Assembly: GCF_030373185.1 (NCBI RefSeq)
Contig: NZ_JAUCZH010000001.1
Location: 124,001 to 188,000 of the forward strand
Origin: Tabrizicola sp.
GTDB lineage: Bacteria > Pseudomonadota > Alphaproteobacteria > Rhodobacterales > Rhodobacteraceae
DNA length: 64,000 bases
Direction of reading: 5' to 3'
The stretch's first letter is position 1; each line of letters opens with the position of its first letter. Both the position numbers and the translations under genes were made by a program. Below are positions 30,966-39,421 of this stretch, one piece after another. The notes beneath the pieces were generated by a model. That model made no database searches. It was not told the origin of the DNA and worked only from the letters and a program-made list of their open reading frames with translations.

Positions 30966-31865
30966 TCAGGCGTTCCGTGTGGGCTTGCGGCCTGCCCCTT
31001 TCCAGCGCCGGTGAATCCAGAACCATTGGTCAAGATGGCGGCGGACGAGTGCCTCAAGGCTGTCGTTCAAGGCTTGGGTCATCGCCTCGGGCGAGCCGTG
31101 CGGAATTGGCGGCTCCACGATGATGTCAAAGGACAGACCGTCGGCTTTTCGTACCGCATAGGTCGGCACCAGAAGCGCGTCATACTTCAAGGCAAGTTCC
31201 GCCGCCGACAATGCGGTCAGCGCGCCTTGGCCGAAGAAGGTCAGCTCTTCGCCATGGCTCATGTGCTGATCGACCAGAAGCCCCAGCATGCCGCCCGACC
31301 GCAGATGTCGCACCATATCGGCCAACCCCGCCCGGCCGCGGGGGAACAAGGGCTTGCCGATCCCCGAGATGGCTTGAACGTAGTGATCGTTGAAGTGGCG
31401 ATTTGCCATCGGCATGTAAAGCGCGCCAACCCGGTAACCCCGCGCAATCAGGGCGGCGCGGCTCGCGTCGTAATTGCCGAAATGCCCGGTGACCAGAATC
31501 ACCGGACGCCCGGCCTTGTGCGCCTCTTCCAGCGCCGTCACGCCATCACCGGTCAGGGGGTGGCGCTTTGCGTGGGCCACGAATTCAGGCCCAGAGTAGA
31601 TTTCAATGATCGTGCGGCCCACGTTGTCGGGGACGGCAAGGACGATGCGGCGAATCTCTGCCTCGGGCAGGTCAGGCAGGACCAGTGCAAGATTGTCCCG
31701 GATTCGTTGCCGGTAGCCCGCCAGCGGAGCGATGATCCGCGACAGCGCCCAACCGCACAGCGGCACCCGCCACCGGTAAGGCAGCCGCAGCAACAGCCAG
31801 ATCAGCCCGCGAAGGGCGCGATCTTGCAGCCAGTGGCGCAAGTTGAAGGCGGCGGATTTGGCCAT
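30966..31865 (-). CDS. Lysophospholipid/lipid A-type acyltransferase
   Basis: A 299-residue membrane-associated acyltransferase of the LpxL/HtrB-like family. It has an N-terminal hydrophobic anchor (LRGLIWLLLRLPYRW), the catalytic H-x4-D in VTGHFGNYDASR, and downstream LLVDQHMSHGEELTFFG. It may add secondary acyl chains to lipid A or act on ornithine lipid; the sequence alone does not decide. It starts 16 bases after the DMT transporter stop, so both are probably one transcript. Confidence 0.85.
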   Translation of the reverse strand: MAKSAAFNLRHWLQDRALRGLIWLLLRLPYRWRVPLCGWALSRIIAPLAGYRQRIRDNLALVLPDLPEAEIRRIVLAVPDNVGRTIIEIYSGPEFVAHAKRHPLTGDGVTALEEAHKAGRPVILVTGHFGNYDASRAALIARGYRVGALYMPMANRHFNDHYVQAISGIGKPLFPRGRAGLADMVRHLRSGGMLGLLVDQHMSHGEELTFFGQGALTALSAAELALKYDALLVPTYAVRKADGLSFDIIVEPPIPHGSPEAMTQALNDSLEALVRRHLDQWFWIHRRWKGAGRKPTRNA

Positions 31866-31881
31866 GGTCAGACGGGCGGCC

Positions 31882-32769
31882 TCAGGCGTTGCGGGCGGCT
31901 TTGGTTTCGCGTCGCCACACATAAAGGCCCGCCACCACGATCACAAGCGCGCCAATCACCGTCCAGCGGTCAGGCCATTGGTCGTAAAGCACCGCCCCCC
32001 AGAAGGTTGCGAACACAATGCCCAGATAGGCAAAGGGGGCAACGATAGCGGCTTCGGTCATCGAAAAACTGCGGATGATGCAAAGCTGCGCCCCGGTGCC
32101 AAGGCAGCCCACAAGGGCGAAAAGCATGAGGTCGTCGCCAGAGACCGGCACCCAGACAAAAGGCAAGGCAATGGCGGCAACCACCGTCCCGAAGATCGAG
32201 GCATGCAGAAGCGAGGTCCAGACCGGTTCTTTTGGCCCAAGATGGCGGGTCAGAAGCGCGTTGCCGGTATAGCAGACCGCCGCCCCCAGCGGCAGCAGCG
32301 CCCAGGGCGAAAAGACGCCAAGTCCGGGCCGCAGAATGATCAGCGCGCCGATCAGCGCCACCAGAACCCCGGCAATCCGGCGCGGCCCCAGCCGTTCCCC
32401 CAGAAAAAGGGCGGCGCCAAGCGTGATCAGCACCGGGTTGATATCGGTCAGGGCGGTCGCTTCCGCCAGACCGACATGCGGCAGCGACAGAAAGAACAGC
32501 CCTGTTGCGCCAAGCTGGAAGGCGGACCTTGCCAGATGCAGGCCAGGATGCCGGGTGCGCAGCAGGGCCGGTGCGCGCAGGTTCAGCAACAAAAGCACGA
32601 TCACCAGCTGTCCCGCAAAGCGCACCCAGACAACCTGTGGCGCGGGGTAACGCTCGATCAACCCTTTGGCCGTGGCGTCCATTGCCGTGAACAGCAGGAT
32701 CGCAAGGATCATGAGCAGCACGCCACGCGTTACGGTGGCGCCGGGCAAAGGGGCTGGGAGCGCTGACAT
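31882..32769 (-). CDS. EamA/DMT-family transporter
   Basis: A 295-residue protein with ten predicted membrane helices in two EamA repeats (first about 20-145, second about 155-285). The patterns ALTDINPVLITLGAALFLGERL and FAYLGIVFATFWGAVLYDQWP are typical. The substrate is unknown. ATG 32769 is preferred over an in-frame start 36 bases upstream because the latter adds an Arg-rich leader. Upstream of the acyltransferase gene. Confidence 0.88.
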   Translation of the reverse strand: MSALPAPLPGATVTRGVLLMILAILLFTAMDATAKGLIERYPAPQVVWVRFAGQLVIVLLLLNLRAPALLRTRHPGLHLARSAFQLGATGLFFLSLPHVGLAEATALTDINPVLITLGAALFLGERLGPRRIAGVLVALIGALIILRPGLGVFSPWALLPLGAAVCYTGNALLTRHLGPKEPVWTSLLHASIFGTVVAAIALPFVWVPVSGDDLMLFALVGCLGTGAQLCIIRSFSMTEAAIVAPFAYLGIVFATFWGAVLYDQWPDRWTVIGALVIVVAGLYVWRRETKAARNA

Positions 32770-33073
32770 CGGCCGCAAACTAGGCCGCGCCGCCTGCCGC
32801 CGCAAGGGGGGGCGGCGACCCGGACTTCGCCGAAAGGCCCTTCGACCTGCACCACGGAAATCTCTGGATTTCGGGGTGCCAGATCACTTTTCCAGAGCCG
32901 GAAAACGCAGTTCTTGCCAAAATCGAGCGTCGATCACCCCTTGCCAATCTGGCGTCGGGCATCCGGGAACTCACCTTGTGCAGTACTGCCCATTGCACGC
33001 AGTGCGGTCGATTCCCGGCACCTCCGGCCCCTTTGCCAGACCCGCTTCGGACAGGGTGCGCCCATTGTGCGGC
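32770..33073. other. Intergenic region without a recognised gene
   Basis: This 304-base gap lies between the DMT transporter start and the fliG stop, both on the minus strand. I see no credible frame, only a poly-G run near 32806 and imperfect repeats of GTGCAGTACTGC / GCACGCAGTGC type near 32977-33006 that could form hairpins after fliG. The DMT promoter should lie here. Confidence 0.4.
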
Positions 33074-34156
33074 TCAATCGTCCTCAGGCTGGATCAAGGT
33101 AATCTCGGAACTGGCCTCCAAAGAGCGGATGGCGCTGATGATTGCGGTCATTGCCTCTTCGCCATCCTTGTCCTTGATCTTGCCACGGGTCGCCATTTCC
33201 TCTCGCAAACCCTCGGCCAGCCGTTGAGAGATATTGGCCAGCAGGAATTCCGCCGCCTCTTCCAGCCCCGGCTTGCCCTGTGCTGCGGCAAGGGCAGTGA
33301 CAAGCAGCGGCTGTTCGACAAGGCGGGTGATCTTTGGTGCATCCCGGGGGTTCAGGCGAGCCGGGATGTGGATGAAGGTAAAGATCGCGCGGCGCACTTC
33401 GGCGGCGAAATCGGCATCTTCGGCCTCCAGCCCTTGCAGCACGTCTTCGCGGGTCAGCGCGGGCGAGATGTTGAGAATGGCCCCCACCCGTTCCACCGGC
33501 CCGGTGTCAAAGGCGCGGGGGGGCTGGTTGTCAAGTTCGGCCAGCAGCGCCGCGCCGATCCGGCGCACGGTTTCGGGATCGACCTTGCCGGTCATCGACA
33601 CGGCATAGGCCACGCGGCGGGCGCGTTCGCCGGGCAGGCGTCCAAGGATCTCGGCGGCCTTGGCGACAGGCAACTTCGACAGCATGACCGCCCCCACCTC
33701 AACCGCCTCATCGGCAAGGATCGGCAGCAGGCGGTCCACTGGCAGGGCGGTAATCCGTTCCCAAGGGTCAACCTTGGACGATGCCGAAGCCATGCGGCGC
33801 AGCCGTGACGCTGCCGACTGCGATATATGGCCATCCATCATCGACAGCGCGCCTTCGATGCCGCCGGGGAAGGACAGGCCGACTGATTCCAGTTCGGCCA
33901 GAAATTCTGCCACCACCTCATCCAGCGTGGTGCGGTCGATCAGGCGCATCTTGCCCATCTGTTCGGCCAATGCCGCCTGCATGTGCTCGGGAAGCGTGGC
34001 AAGGGGAATGGTAGCGCCTTCGGTCAGCAGATACCGGACGATGACGGCTGCCTTCTGCCTGGAGGTCAACACCGGCCGAAGGCCGACCCCGGAAGGAACC
34101 GCCACAGACCGGCGTTCAGGGGTGATACGGGCAAAGGGGATCAAATCCTGCGGCAT
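33074..34156 (-). CDS. fliG: FliG-family flagellar motor switch protein (stand-alone)
   Basis: A 360-residue FliG-type protein. The middle region has armadillo-like repeats (VGAVMLSKLPVAKAAEILGRLPGERARRVAYAVS, about 165-200), and the C-terminal part EEAAEFLLANISQRLAEGLREEM (about 304-326) matches the torque helix of FliG. The N-terminal residues differ from classical FliG, and an acidic tail ends it. No other flagellar gene is within the window, though Rhodobacterales often carry such isolated FliG-like genes. It may serve the motor or have moved to another role. Confidence 0.8.
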   Translation of the reverse strand: MPQDLIPFARITPERRSVAVPSGVGLRPVLTSRQKAAVIVRYLLTEGATIPLATLPEHMQAALAEQMGKMRLIDRTTLDEVVAEFLAELESVGLSFPGGIEGALSMMDGHISQSAASRLRRMASASSKVDPWERITALPVDRLLPILADEAVEVGAVMLSKLPVAKAAEILGRLPGERARRVAYAVSMTGKVDPETVRRIGAALLAELDNQPPRAFDTGPVERVGAILNISPALTREDVLQGLEAEDADFAAEVRRAIFTFIHIPARLNPRDAPKITRLVEQPLLVTALAAAQGKPGLEEAAEFLLANISQRLAEGLREEMATRGKIKDKDGEEAMTAIISAIRSLEASSEITLIQPEDD

Positions 34157-34242
34157 GCGGGGCTTTCTGTCGATTCCGGTCAGACAGAAGCCTCGCAGCC
34201 GCAGGTTAACACGGGCTTAGCCGCGCCAGTTCAGCACCCGGC

Positions 34243-34410
34243 TTAGCTGGTCGGATTGGCGACGCAGGCGGCCTTTGCTTCATCCCAGGTTGCTCCGGGC
34301 ATGCACGAGGCCGCGGTTTCCGCCTTGATCTTGTCTCCGCTGCACTGGGCAAAGACGATGCCGGGGGCGAGCGTCAGGGCAATCACGGCGATGGTCGTCT
34401 TGATCTTCAT
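34243..34410 (-). CDS. Small secreted cysteine-containing protein (55 aa)
   Basis: A 55-residue protein with a perfect ribosome site (AAGGAGG seven bases before ATG 34410). A signal peptide covers residues 1-21 (cleavage after FA, before QCSG). The mature part has three cysteines and SCMPGATWDEAKAACV, reminiscent of small Rhodobacterales exported proteins found beside purB and sometimes mislabelled as adenylosuccinate lyase. No function is known. It follows another tiny secreted protein by 24 bases. Confidence 0.75.
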   Translation of the reverse strand: MKIKTTIAVIALTLAPGIVFAQCSGDKIKAETAASCMPGATWDEAKAACVANPTS

Positions 34411-34434
34411 GGGTCGTCCTCCTTGGGGTTCAGG

Positions 34435-34542
34435 TCAGCAGGTAAAGGTCGCGTCGGTCTGGATGGTGTGTACATGCGTACCGATCGCCGCAAAGGCGAG
34501 CTGCGGCAGAGCCACAAGGCTGGCAGCAAGGATCATTCGCAT
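34435..34542 (-). CDS. Very small secreted peptide (35 aa)
   Basis: A 35-residue frame with AAAGGG six bases before ATG 34542. Residues 1-18 form a signal peptide (MRMILAASLVALPQLAFA), leaving a 17-residue mature peptide that starts AIGTHVHT and ends in TFTC with a C-terminal cysteine. It lies between purB and the 55-residue secreted protein on the same strand. Its size makes it easy to miss; I recognise no family. Confidence 0.55.
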   Translation of the reverse strand: MRMILAASLVALPQLAFAAIGTHVHTIQTDATFTC

Positions 34543-34599
34543 GAAAAGCCCTTTCGGTAACAATCCGAAAGTAGCACGGCCCGCGCCAGTTCAAGCCGG

Positions 34600-34623
34600 A
34601 AAAATTGCGGCAGGGTGCCGCAA
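34600..34623 (-). terminator. Intrinsic terminator of purB
   Basis: Read on the minus strand, TTGCGGCA and TGCCGCAA form a perfect 8-bp stem with a three-base loop, followed directly by a run of five T. It stands 16 bases after the purB stop. This separates purB from the two small secreted genes downstream, which then need their own promoter. Confidence 0.8.
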
Positions 34624-34639
34624 CCTGATCACGGATGCG

Positions 34640-35944
34640 TCAGTTGCCGAAAACCCGGGCAAAGATCGTGTCGACATGCTTGGTGTGGTAGCCAAGATCG
34701 AACTTTTCCTCGATCTCGGCGGGAGAAAGGGCGGCGGTCACTTCAGGATCGGCCAGAAGCTCGGTCTTGAAATCAGCGCCCTTTTCCCAGACCTTCATCG
34801 CGTTTCGTTGCACCAGCCGGTAGCTGTCTTCGCGGCTGACACCAGCCTGCGTCAGCGCCAGAAGCACGCGCTGCGACATGACCAGTCCTTTGAACTTGTT
34901 CATGTTGTTCAGCATGTTTTCCGGGTAGATCACCAGCTTTTCCACCAGTCCGGCAAGGCGGTGGAGCGCGAAATCCAGCGTGATTGTCGTATCCGGCCCG
35001 ATCATCCGCTCGACGCTGGAATGGCTGATGTCGCGCTCATGCCAAAGCGCCACGTTTTCCAGCGCAGGCACCACGGCCATCCGCACCAGCCGCGCAAGGC
35101 CGGTCAGGTTTTCCGAAAGCACCGGGTTGCGCTTGTGCGGCATGGCGCTGGAGCCCTTTTGCCCCGGGGAAAAGAATTCTTCGGCCTCAAGCACTTCAGT
35201 GCGCTGCATGTGGCGGATCTCGATCGCGACGTTTTCGATGCTGGATGCAATCACGCCAAGCGTCGCAAAGAACATCGCATGCCGGTCGCGGGGGATGACC
35301 TGGGTGCTGATCGGTTCGGGCGTCAGGCCCAGCATCTTGCAGACATGTTCCTCGACCGCAGGGTCGATATTGGCGAAGGTGCCGACCGCGCCTGAAATCG
35401 CGCCAGTCGCAACTTCGGCCCGGGCAGCAACCAGCCGGGCGCGGTTGCGCGCCATCTCGGCGTAGAAGCGGGCGAAGGTCAGGCCCATCGTCGTCGGCTC
35501 GGCATGGATGCCGTGACTGCGCCCAATGCGGACCGTGTCCTTGTGTTCAAAGGCGCGGGTCTTCAGGGCTGCAAGCAGCCGGTCCAGCCCTTGCAGCAAA
35601 AGATCAGCGGCGCGCACCAGCTGGATGTTCAACGTGGTGTCCAGCACATCGGACGAGGTCATGCCCTGATGCACAAAACGCGCGTCATCGGCGCCGATGT
35701 GTTCGGCCAGATGGGTCAGGAAAGCGATGACATCGTGCTTGGTCACCGCCTCGATCTCGTCAATCCGGGCGACGTTGAATTCCACGTCCTTTGCGCGCCA
35801 GACGGCTTCGGCATTGGCTTTGGGGATCACGCCAAGGGCGGCTTGCGCGTCGCAGGCATGGGCCTCGATCTCGAACCAGATCTTGAAGCGGGTTTCGGGG
35901 GACCAGATCGCCACCATGTCGGGACGGGAATAGCGCGGGATCAT
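34640..35944 (-). CDS. purB: Adenylosuccinate lyase
   Basis: A 434-residue fumarase-superfamily enzyme acting twice in purine synthesis, splitting SAICAR and adenylosuccinate. The signature GSSAMPHKRNP (about 260-270) is intact, as are FVHQGMTSSDVLDT (about 91-104) with its Ser-Ser-Asp and GRSHGIHAEPTTMG with the catalytic His. Length is normal. Confidence 0.97.
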   Translation of the reverse strand: MIPRYSRPDMVAIWSPETRFKIWFEIEAHACDAQAALGVIPKANAEAVWRAKDVEFNVARIDEIEAVTKHDVIAFLTHLAEHIGADDARFVHQGMTSSDVLDTTLNIQLVRAADLLLQGLDRLLAALKTRAFEHKDTVRIGRSHGIHAEPTTMGLTFARFYAEMARNRARLVAARAEVATGAISGAVGTFANIDPAVEEHVCKMLGLTPEPISTQVIPRDRHAMFFATLGVIASSIENVAIEIRHMQRTEVLEAEEFFSPGQKGSSAMPHKRNPVLSENLTGLARLVRMAVVPALENVALWHERDISHSSVERMIGPDTTITLDFALHRLAGLVEKLVIYPENMLNNMNKFKGLVMSQRVLLALTQAGVSREDSYRLVQRNAMKVWEKGADFKTELLADPEVTAALSPAEIEEKFDLGYHTKHVDTIFARVFGN

Positions 35945-36235
35945 CGGGGCCTCCGGGCTGACGCAACTTGCGCCCCCTTACGCCGCGCGCGGCGGGGGTG
36001 CAAGGGTGAGGGGCGCATGGGGAGTGAGGAGGAGGGAGGGGGGTGGCACTTTCGCAGGCAGGCAACTTCGGGACGGACGGCCCGCCCGTCCTTTCCGGCC
36101 AAAAGTCGCGCACCGGTCGTGCTGATGCAGGTCCAGCCCGGCCTGCGGCGTGCCGCCCCACCCCCAAGCCCTTGCACCCGCCGGTCCGCCGGCGCAAGGA
36201 GATGGCATGCGTGTTTCCGTGCAAGGGATGTCTAG

Positions 36236-37108
36236 ATGAAGTTGGTCCGCGTCGCCCTTGGTGTTGCGATGGTTTTGACCGTGTTGGCAATTGTCTTGGG
36301 CTATCTTGGCGCCCTGCACCCCGCGGCGGATTCCCTGGCTGTTGGCCGAGGGATCGCGGCGGCGGCGCTGATCGTGCTTGCCGCCCTGGGGCTGGGGGCC
36401 GGTCTGATGCGCTGGATCGCGCTTGGGTCACTTGTTGTGGCGGTGACAGCGGGGGGGCCAGTTGCGCTGGCCTATGTCTGGCAGGGGCCGCCTGGCACCC
36501 TGTCGCTGTACCAAAAGAACATGTTCTTCCGGAACGCCGAGCTTTTGGGTCTTGAGGCCGATATCCGGGCCATGGCACCCGTTGCCCTGACCCTGCAAGA
36601 GGTTTCTCGGCCCAACAAGGCCCTGCTGGAGGCCTTGCGCGACATGCTTCCCCATCAGCTCCACTGCCCGGATCAGGGCCGCGGCTCGGCTGTGGCGACA
36701 TCGCTGGTTCCGGTCCCGGGTGCCGAGGTTTGCGCACCGGGACTGGCGGCGATGCAGGTAATGCGGGATGACAAGACGCTCTGGATCGTGTCGGTGCATC
36801 TTTACTGGCCATGGCCCTATCGTCAGGCCGACCATACTGCCGCCCTTTTGCCAGTGCTGGAAGGTCTGGAAGGCCCGGTCGTGATGGGGGGTGATTTCAA
36901 CATGGTGCGCTGGGCATGGTCCGTGCGCGCGCTCGCCGATGCCGCAAGGGTCAGGCCGGTCGGCGCGACAGCGGGAACCTTTGCAAGATTTTCCCCATGG
37001 CTCTGGCTGCCCATTGACCACGTCTTTGCCCCCCGGGGCGGACGGGTCAGCCCGCGCGGGGCTTTCGGGTCAGATCACCTGGGTCTGGTCGCACAGCTGG
37101 AGCTTTAG
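36236..37108 (+). CDS. Membrane-anchored endonuclease/exonuclease/phosphatase (EEP) domain protein
   Basis: A 290-residue protein with three hydrophobic helices in the first 85 residues, then an EEP domain: LSLYQKNM (about 90-97), the metal Glu in LTLQEVSRP, the His of WIVSVHLYWP, GGDFNMVRW and the final GSDHLGLVAQLEL. This resembles YafD-like proteins. The substrate (nucleic acid, phospholipid or phosphate ester) is not predictable. The 291 bases before it, up to purB, show only GC-rich palindromes and no gene. Confidence 0.8.
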   Translation: MKLVRVALGVAMVLTVLAIVLGYLGALHPAADSLAVGRGIAAAALIVLAALGLGAGLMRWIALGSLVVAVTAGGPVALAYVWQGPPGTLSLYQKNMFFRNAELLGLEADIRAMAPVALTLQEVSRPNKALLEALRDMLPHQLHCPDQGRGSAVATSLVPVPGAEVCAPGLAAMQVMRDDKTLWIVSVHLYWPWPYRQADHTAALLPVLEGLEGPVVMGGDFNMVRWAWSVRALADAARVRPVGATAGTFARFSPWLWLPIDHVFAPRGGRVSPRGAFGSDHLGLVAQLEL

Positions 37109-37129
37109 GCGGGTATCGGGCGCTGCGGC

Positions 37130-38467
37130 TTAGCCCATCAGCCTTGGATCGAACGGATATGTCGTCAGGTTCTCGCAACCCGTTTCGGTGATCAGAACCT
37201 GATCTTCCAGCTTTATCGAGAAATTGCCCCCCTCGGGCGACACAAGCGCCTCGACGCAAAGGACCATCCCTGGTTCAAGTGCCGCGTCAAAAGCGCCCGG
37301 GGTCCAGCCGTCGGGGTAGGTGACATAGGGCCATTCATCGCAAAGCCCGACACCGTGCATCTTGCACGAATATTTCTGCTGCCAGTATTCCGGCGCAAGC
37401 TGGTGGCCACCCTTGACCAGTTCCTCGATCGTGACGCCGGGTTCAAGGCGGGACTGATGGTCGCGGATGTGGTCCAGCGCGTGATGAAAGGCCGAAACCA
37501 TCGCGTTTGAAGGGCGGCTGTCGCCAATCCACCACGTCCGGCTGATGTCGATGCAAAAGCCGTAAGCGCCGATCAGGTCGGTGTCGAAGGCAACGATCTC
37601 CCCGGGCTGGACGATGCGCGGCCCACATTCCTGAAACCACGGGTTCGTGCGCGGACCGGAGGCCAGCAGCCGCGTCTCGATCCATTCGCCGCCGCGCCGG
37701 ATGTTTGCGGCGTGGAGTTCGGCCCAGATCGCGTCCTCGCTGACGTGGCCCTTCGGCACGTTTTCGCGGGTGAATGCCTCCATCTCCGCGATCCCTGCCT
37801 CGCAGGCGTGGTGGGCGCAGCGCATGGCAAGGATTTCATCCGGCGTCTTGATCGCGCGGGTGCGTTCGGTGACTTCCTCGCCTTCCTCGACGGTAAAGCC
37901 TGCCGCCTCCAGCGCGCGCAGGCCGTGGACCATGATCTTGTCCACCGCCAGCCGCCGATTGGAGCCGGCATGTTCGCGCATCACCTCATCCACTTGCGCG
38001 GCAAAGCTGCGGGCGGCTTCGATGCCCCGGTCGCCGGTGGAGTTGTAAAAGAACGTGGCACCGGACCGCAGTTCCTTGACCAGGGGGTTGAAGGTCACAA
38101 GGAAGGGCGCGTTCTTGTATTCCCACATGACCATATGGCCATCGGCGCACAAGAGGCAGGCGCGGAACGGGTTGTGGGTGTTCCAAAGCTGCATGTTGGT
38201 GGTGTCGGTCGCGTAGCGGATGTTCAGCGGGTCGAACATCAGAAGGCCGCCATACTCACGCGCGACCAAGGCCTGCGTCAGTTTCTGCCAGCGATCATGC
38301 CGCATCTGTTGGAGGTTCGGCAAGGCAAGACCCGCCGCCTGCCATTCCTTGAAGGCCAGCTGGGTCGGGCCGATTTCCACCCGGTCATTGTCGTTCGGGG
38401 TGCCGTCGCCAAGGCGGTCTTCGCGGGTCGGGTCGATCTTGCGGCGGTCGCGGTGGTAGGTGGTCAT
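37130..38467 (-). CDS. dddP: DMSP lyase DddP (M24 peptidase fold)
   Basis: A 445-residue enzyme that cleaves dimethylsulfoniopropionate to dimethyl sulfide and acrylate. It belongs to the M24 fold but keeps DddP landmarks: LGDGTPNDNDRVEIGPTQLAF near the N-terminus and GGEWIETRLLASGPRTNPW. By my count D295, D297, D307, H371, E406 and E421 form the two-metal site, and D377 and Y366 are also present; as I recall, these are the numbers reported for Ruegeria DddP. ATG 38467 has GGAG seven bases upstream and gives the family length (about 446); 84 codons of open frame further upstream are excluded. Divergent from a DUF3445 gene. A general X-Pro peptidase is the alternative but fits worse. Confidence 0.9.
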   Translation of the reverse strand: MTTYHRDRRKIDPTREDRLGDGTPNDNDRVEIGPTQLAFKEWQAAGLALPNLQQMRHDRWQKLTQALVAREYGGLLMFDPLNIRYATDTTNMQLWNTHNPFRACLLCADGHMVMWEYKNAPFLVTFNPLVKELRSGATFFYNSTGDRGIEAARSFAAQVDEVMREHAGSNRRLAVDKIMVHGLRALEAAGFTVEEGEEVTERTRAIKTPDEILAMRCAHHACEAGIAEMEAFTRENVPKGHVSEDAIWAELHAANIRRGGEWIETRLLASGPRTNPWFQECGPRIVQPGEIVAFDTDLIGAYGFCIDISRTWWIGDSRPSNAMVSAFHHALDHIRDHQSRLEPGVTIEELVKGGHQLAPEYWQQKYSCKMHGVGLCDEWPYVTYPDGWTPGAFDAALEPGMVLCVEALVSPEGGNFSIKLEDQVLITETGCENLTTYPFDPRLMG

Positions 38468-38600
38468 CAGACGCTCCGGCTTTTGTGCCAGCTTGACGGG
38501 GCGGTGGGGCAAGGCTTCGCCATGGGCGACGGTGATTGTCGCAAACGGGCCGGGTTGCAGCCTTGCGGCGGGCATGGTGAAAGGGGCCATGGTGACCCCG

Positions 38601-39386
38601 ATGCAAGACGCGCCGATCCTGCAAGACCGGCTTCCCTTTCTGCCATGGATGGACCCGCGCACCCGGCGGCTGCCGGGGATATTGCCGGTCGAGGGGCGCG
38701 ACTGGCTGCGCACTGACACGGCCTATGCCCCGCAGATGGCCCTGCGCGACCGGTTGATCGCGGGGCAGGCGGATGTGGTGCATGCACTACTGCCAGAAGC
38801 AAGCCCCGCAGCGGACGAGCTTTACGCCGCCACCCTTGACTGGTTGCGTCAGGCACCGGGCTTTGCCATCGCCACGCAATCTGCGCGCCGGCCCGACGGG
38901 GTGGAGGTGCCGCTTGACCCGGCCCGACCCCTGCTGACGCTGGGGCGGCTGGTGCAAGAGGATCTGTGCCTCATGCAATCGGATGGCGGGGAATACCGGC
39001 TGACCGGGGCAATCCTGTGCTTTCCCGCCAGCTGGAGCCTTGCACAAAAGCTTGGCCGCCCGATGACCGGAATTCACGACCCGGTCGATGTCTATGATGC
39101 CGACATGGGCCGACGGGTGAACCGCCTCTTTGATGCAATCCGCCCCGAACAACCGCTTTGGCGGATGAACTACCTGACCTATGACGATTTTGTGCTGCAC
39201 CAACCCCGGATTGAGGGCGAGAAGCGGCTGCAGCCGACAGACCATGTCTATATCCGGTGCGAGCGTCAGTGCCTGCTGCGGCTGCCTGCCACAAGGGCCG
39301 TGGTCTTCACCATTCATACCTATGTGGTGGATGCCGGAACCGTGACGGCGGCTGAACTTGCCGCGCTGCGCGACGCGGTGCATTGA
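38601..39386 (+). CDS. DUF3445 / HODM alpha-subunit-like haem oxidative N-demethylase family protein
   Basis: A 261-residue protein of the DUF3445 (HODM_asu-like) family, whose characterised member is a haem-dependent oxidative N-demethylase acting on dimethylamine. Typical blocks are LPFLPWMDPRTRRLPGI near the start, LVQEDLCLMQ (about 116-125) and ERQCLLRLPATRAVVFTIHTY (about 227-247). The start is uncertain: ATG 38589 or GTG 38592 sit nearer an AAAGGGG site. It is divergent from dddP and overlaps or abuts the esterase gene, depending on that gene's start. The substrate here is unknown. Confidence 0.8.
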   Translation: MQDAPILQDRLPFLPWMDPRTRRLPGILPVEGRDWLRTDTAYAPQMALRDRLIAGQADVVHALLPEASPAADELYAATLDWLRQAPGFAIATQSARRPDGVEVPLDPARPLLTLGRLVQEDLCLMQSDGGEYRLTGAILCFPASWSLAQKLGRPMTGIHDPVDVYDADMGRRVNRLFDAIRPEQPLWRMNYLTYDDFVLHQPRIEGEKRLQPTDHVYIRCERQCLLRLPATRAVVFTIHTYVVDAGTVTAAELAALRDAVH

Positions 39387-39421
39387 CGGTCGACCAGAAA
39401 CTACACGGCACGGAGTTTGAC

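Noticed and set aside
36078-36110. GC-rich imperfect hairpin before the EEP-domain gene
   Set aside because: It is not at a gene end, has a central mismatch, and such stems are expected by chance at this G+C.
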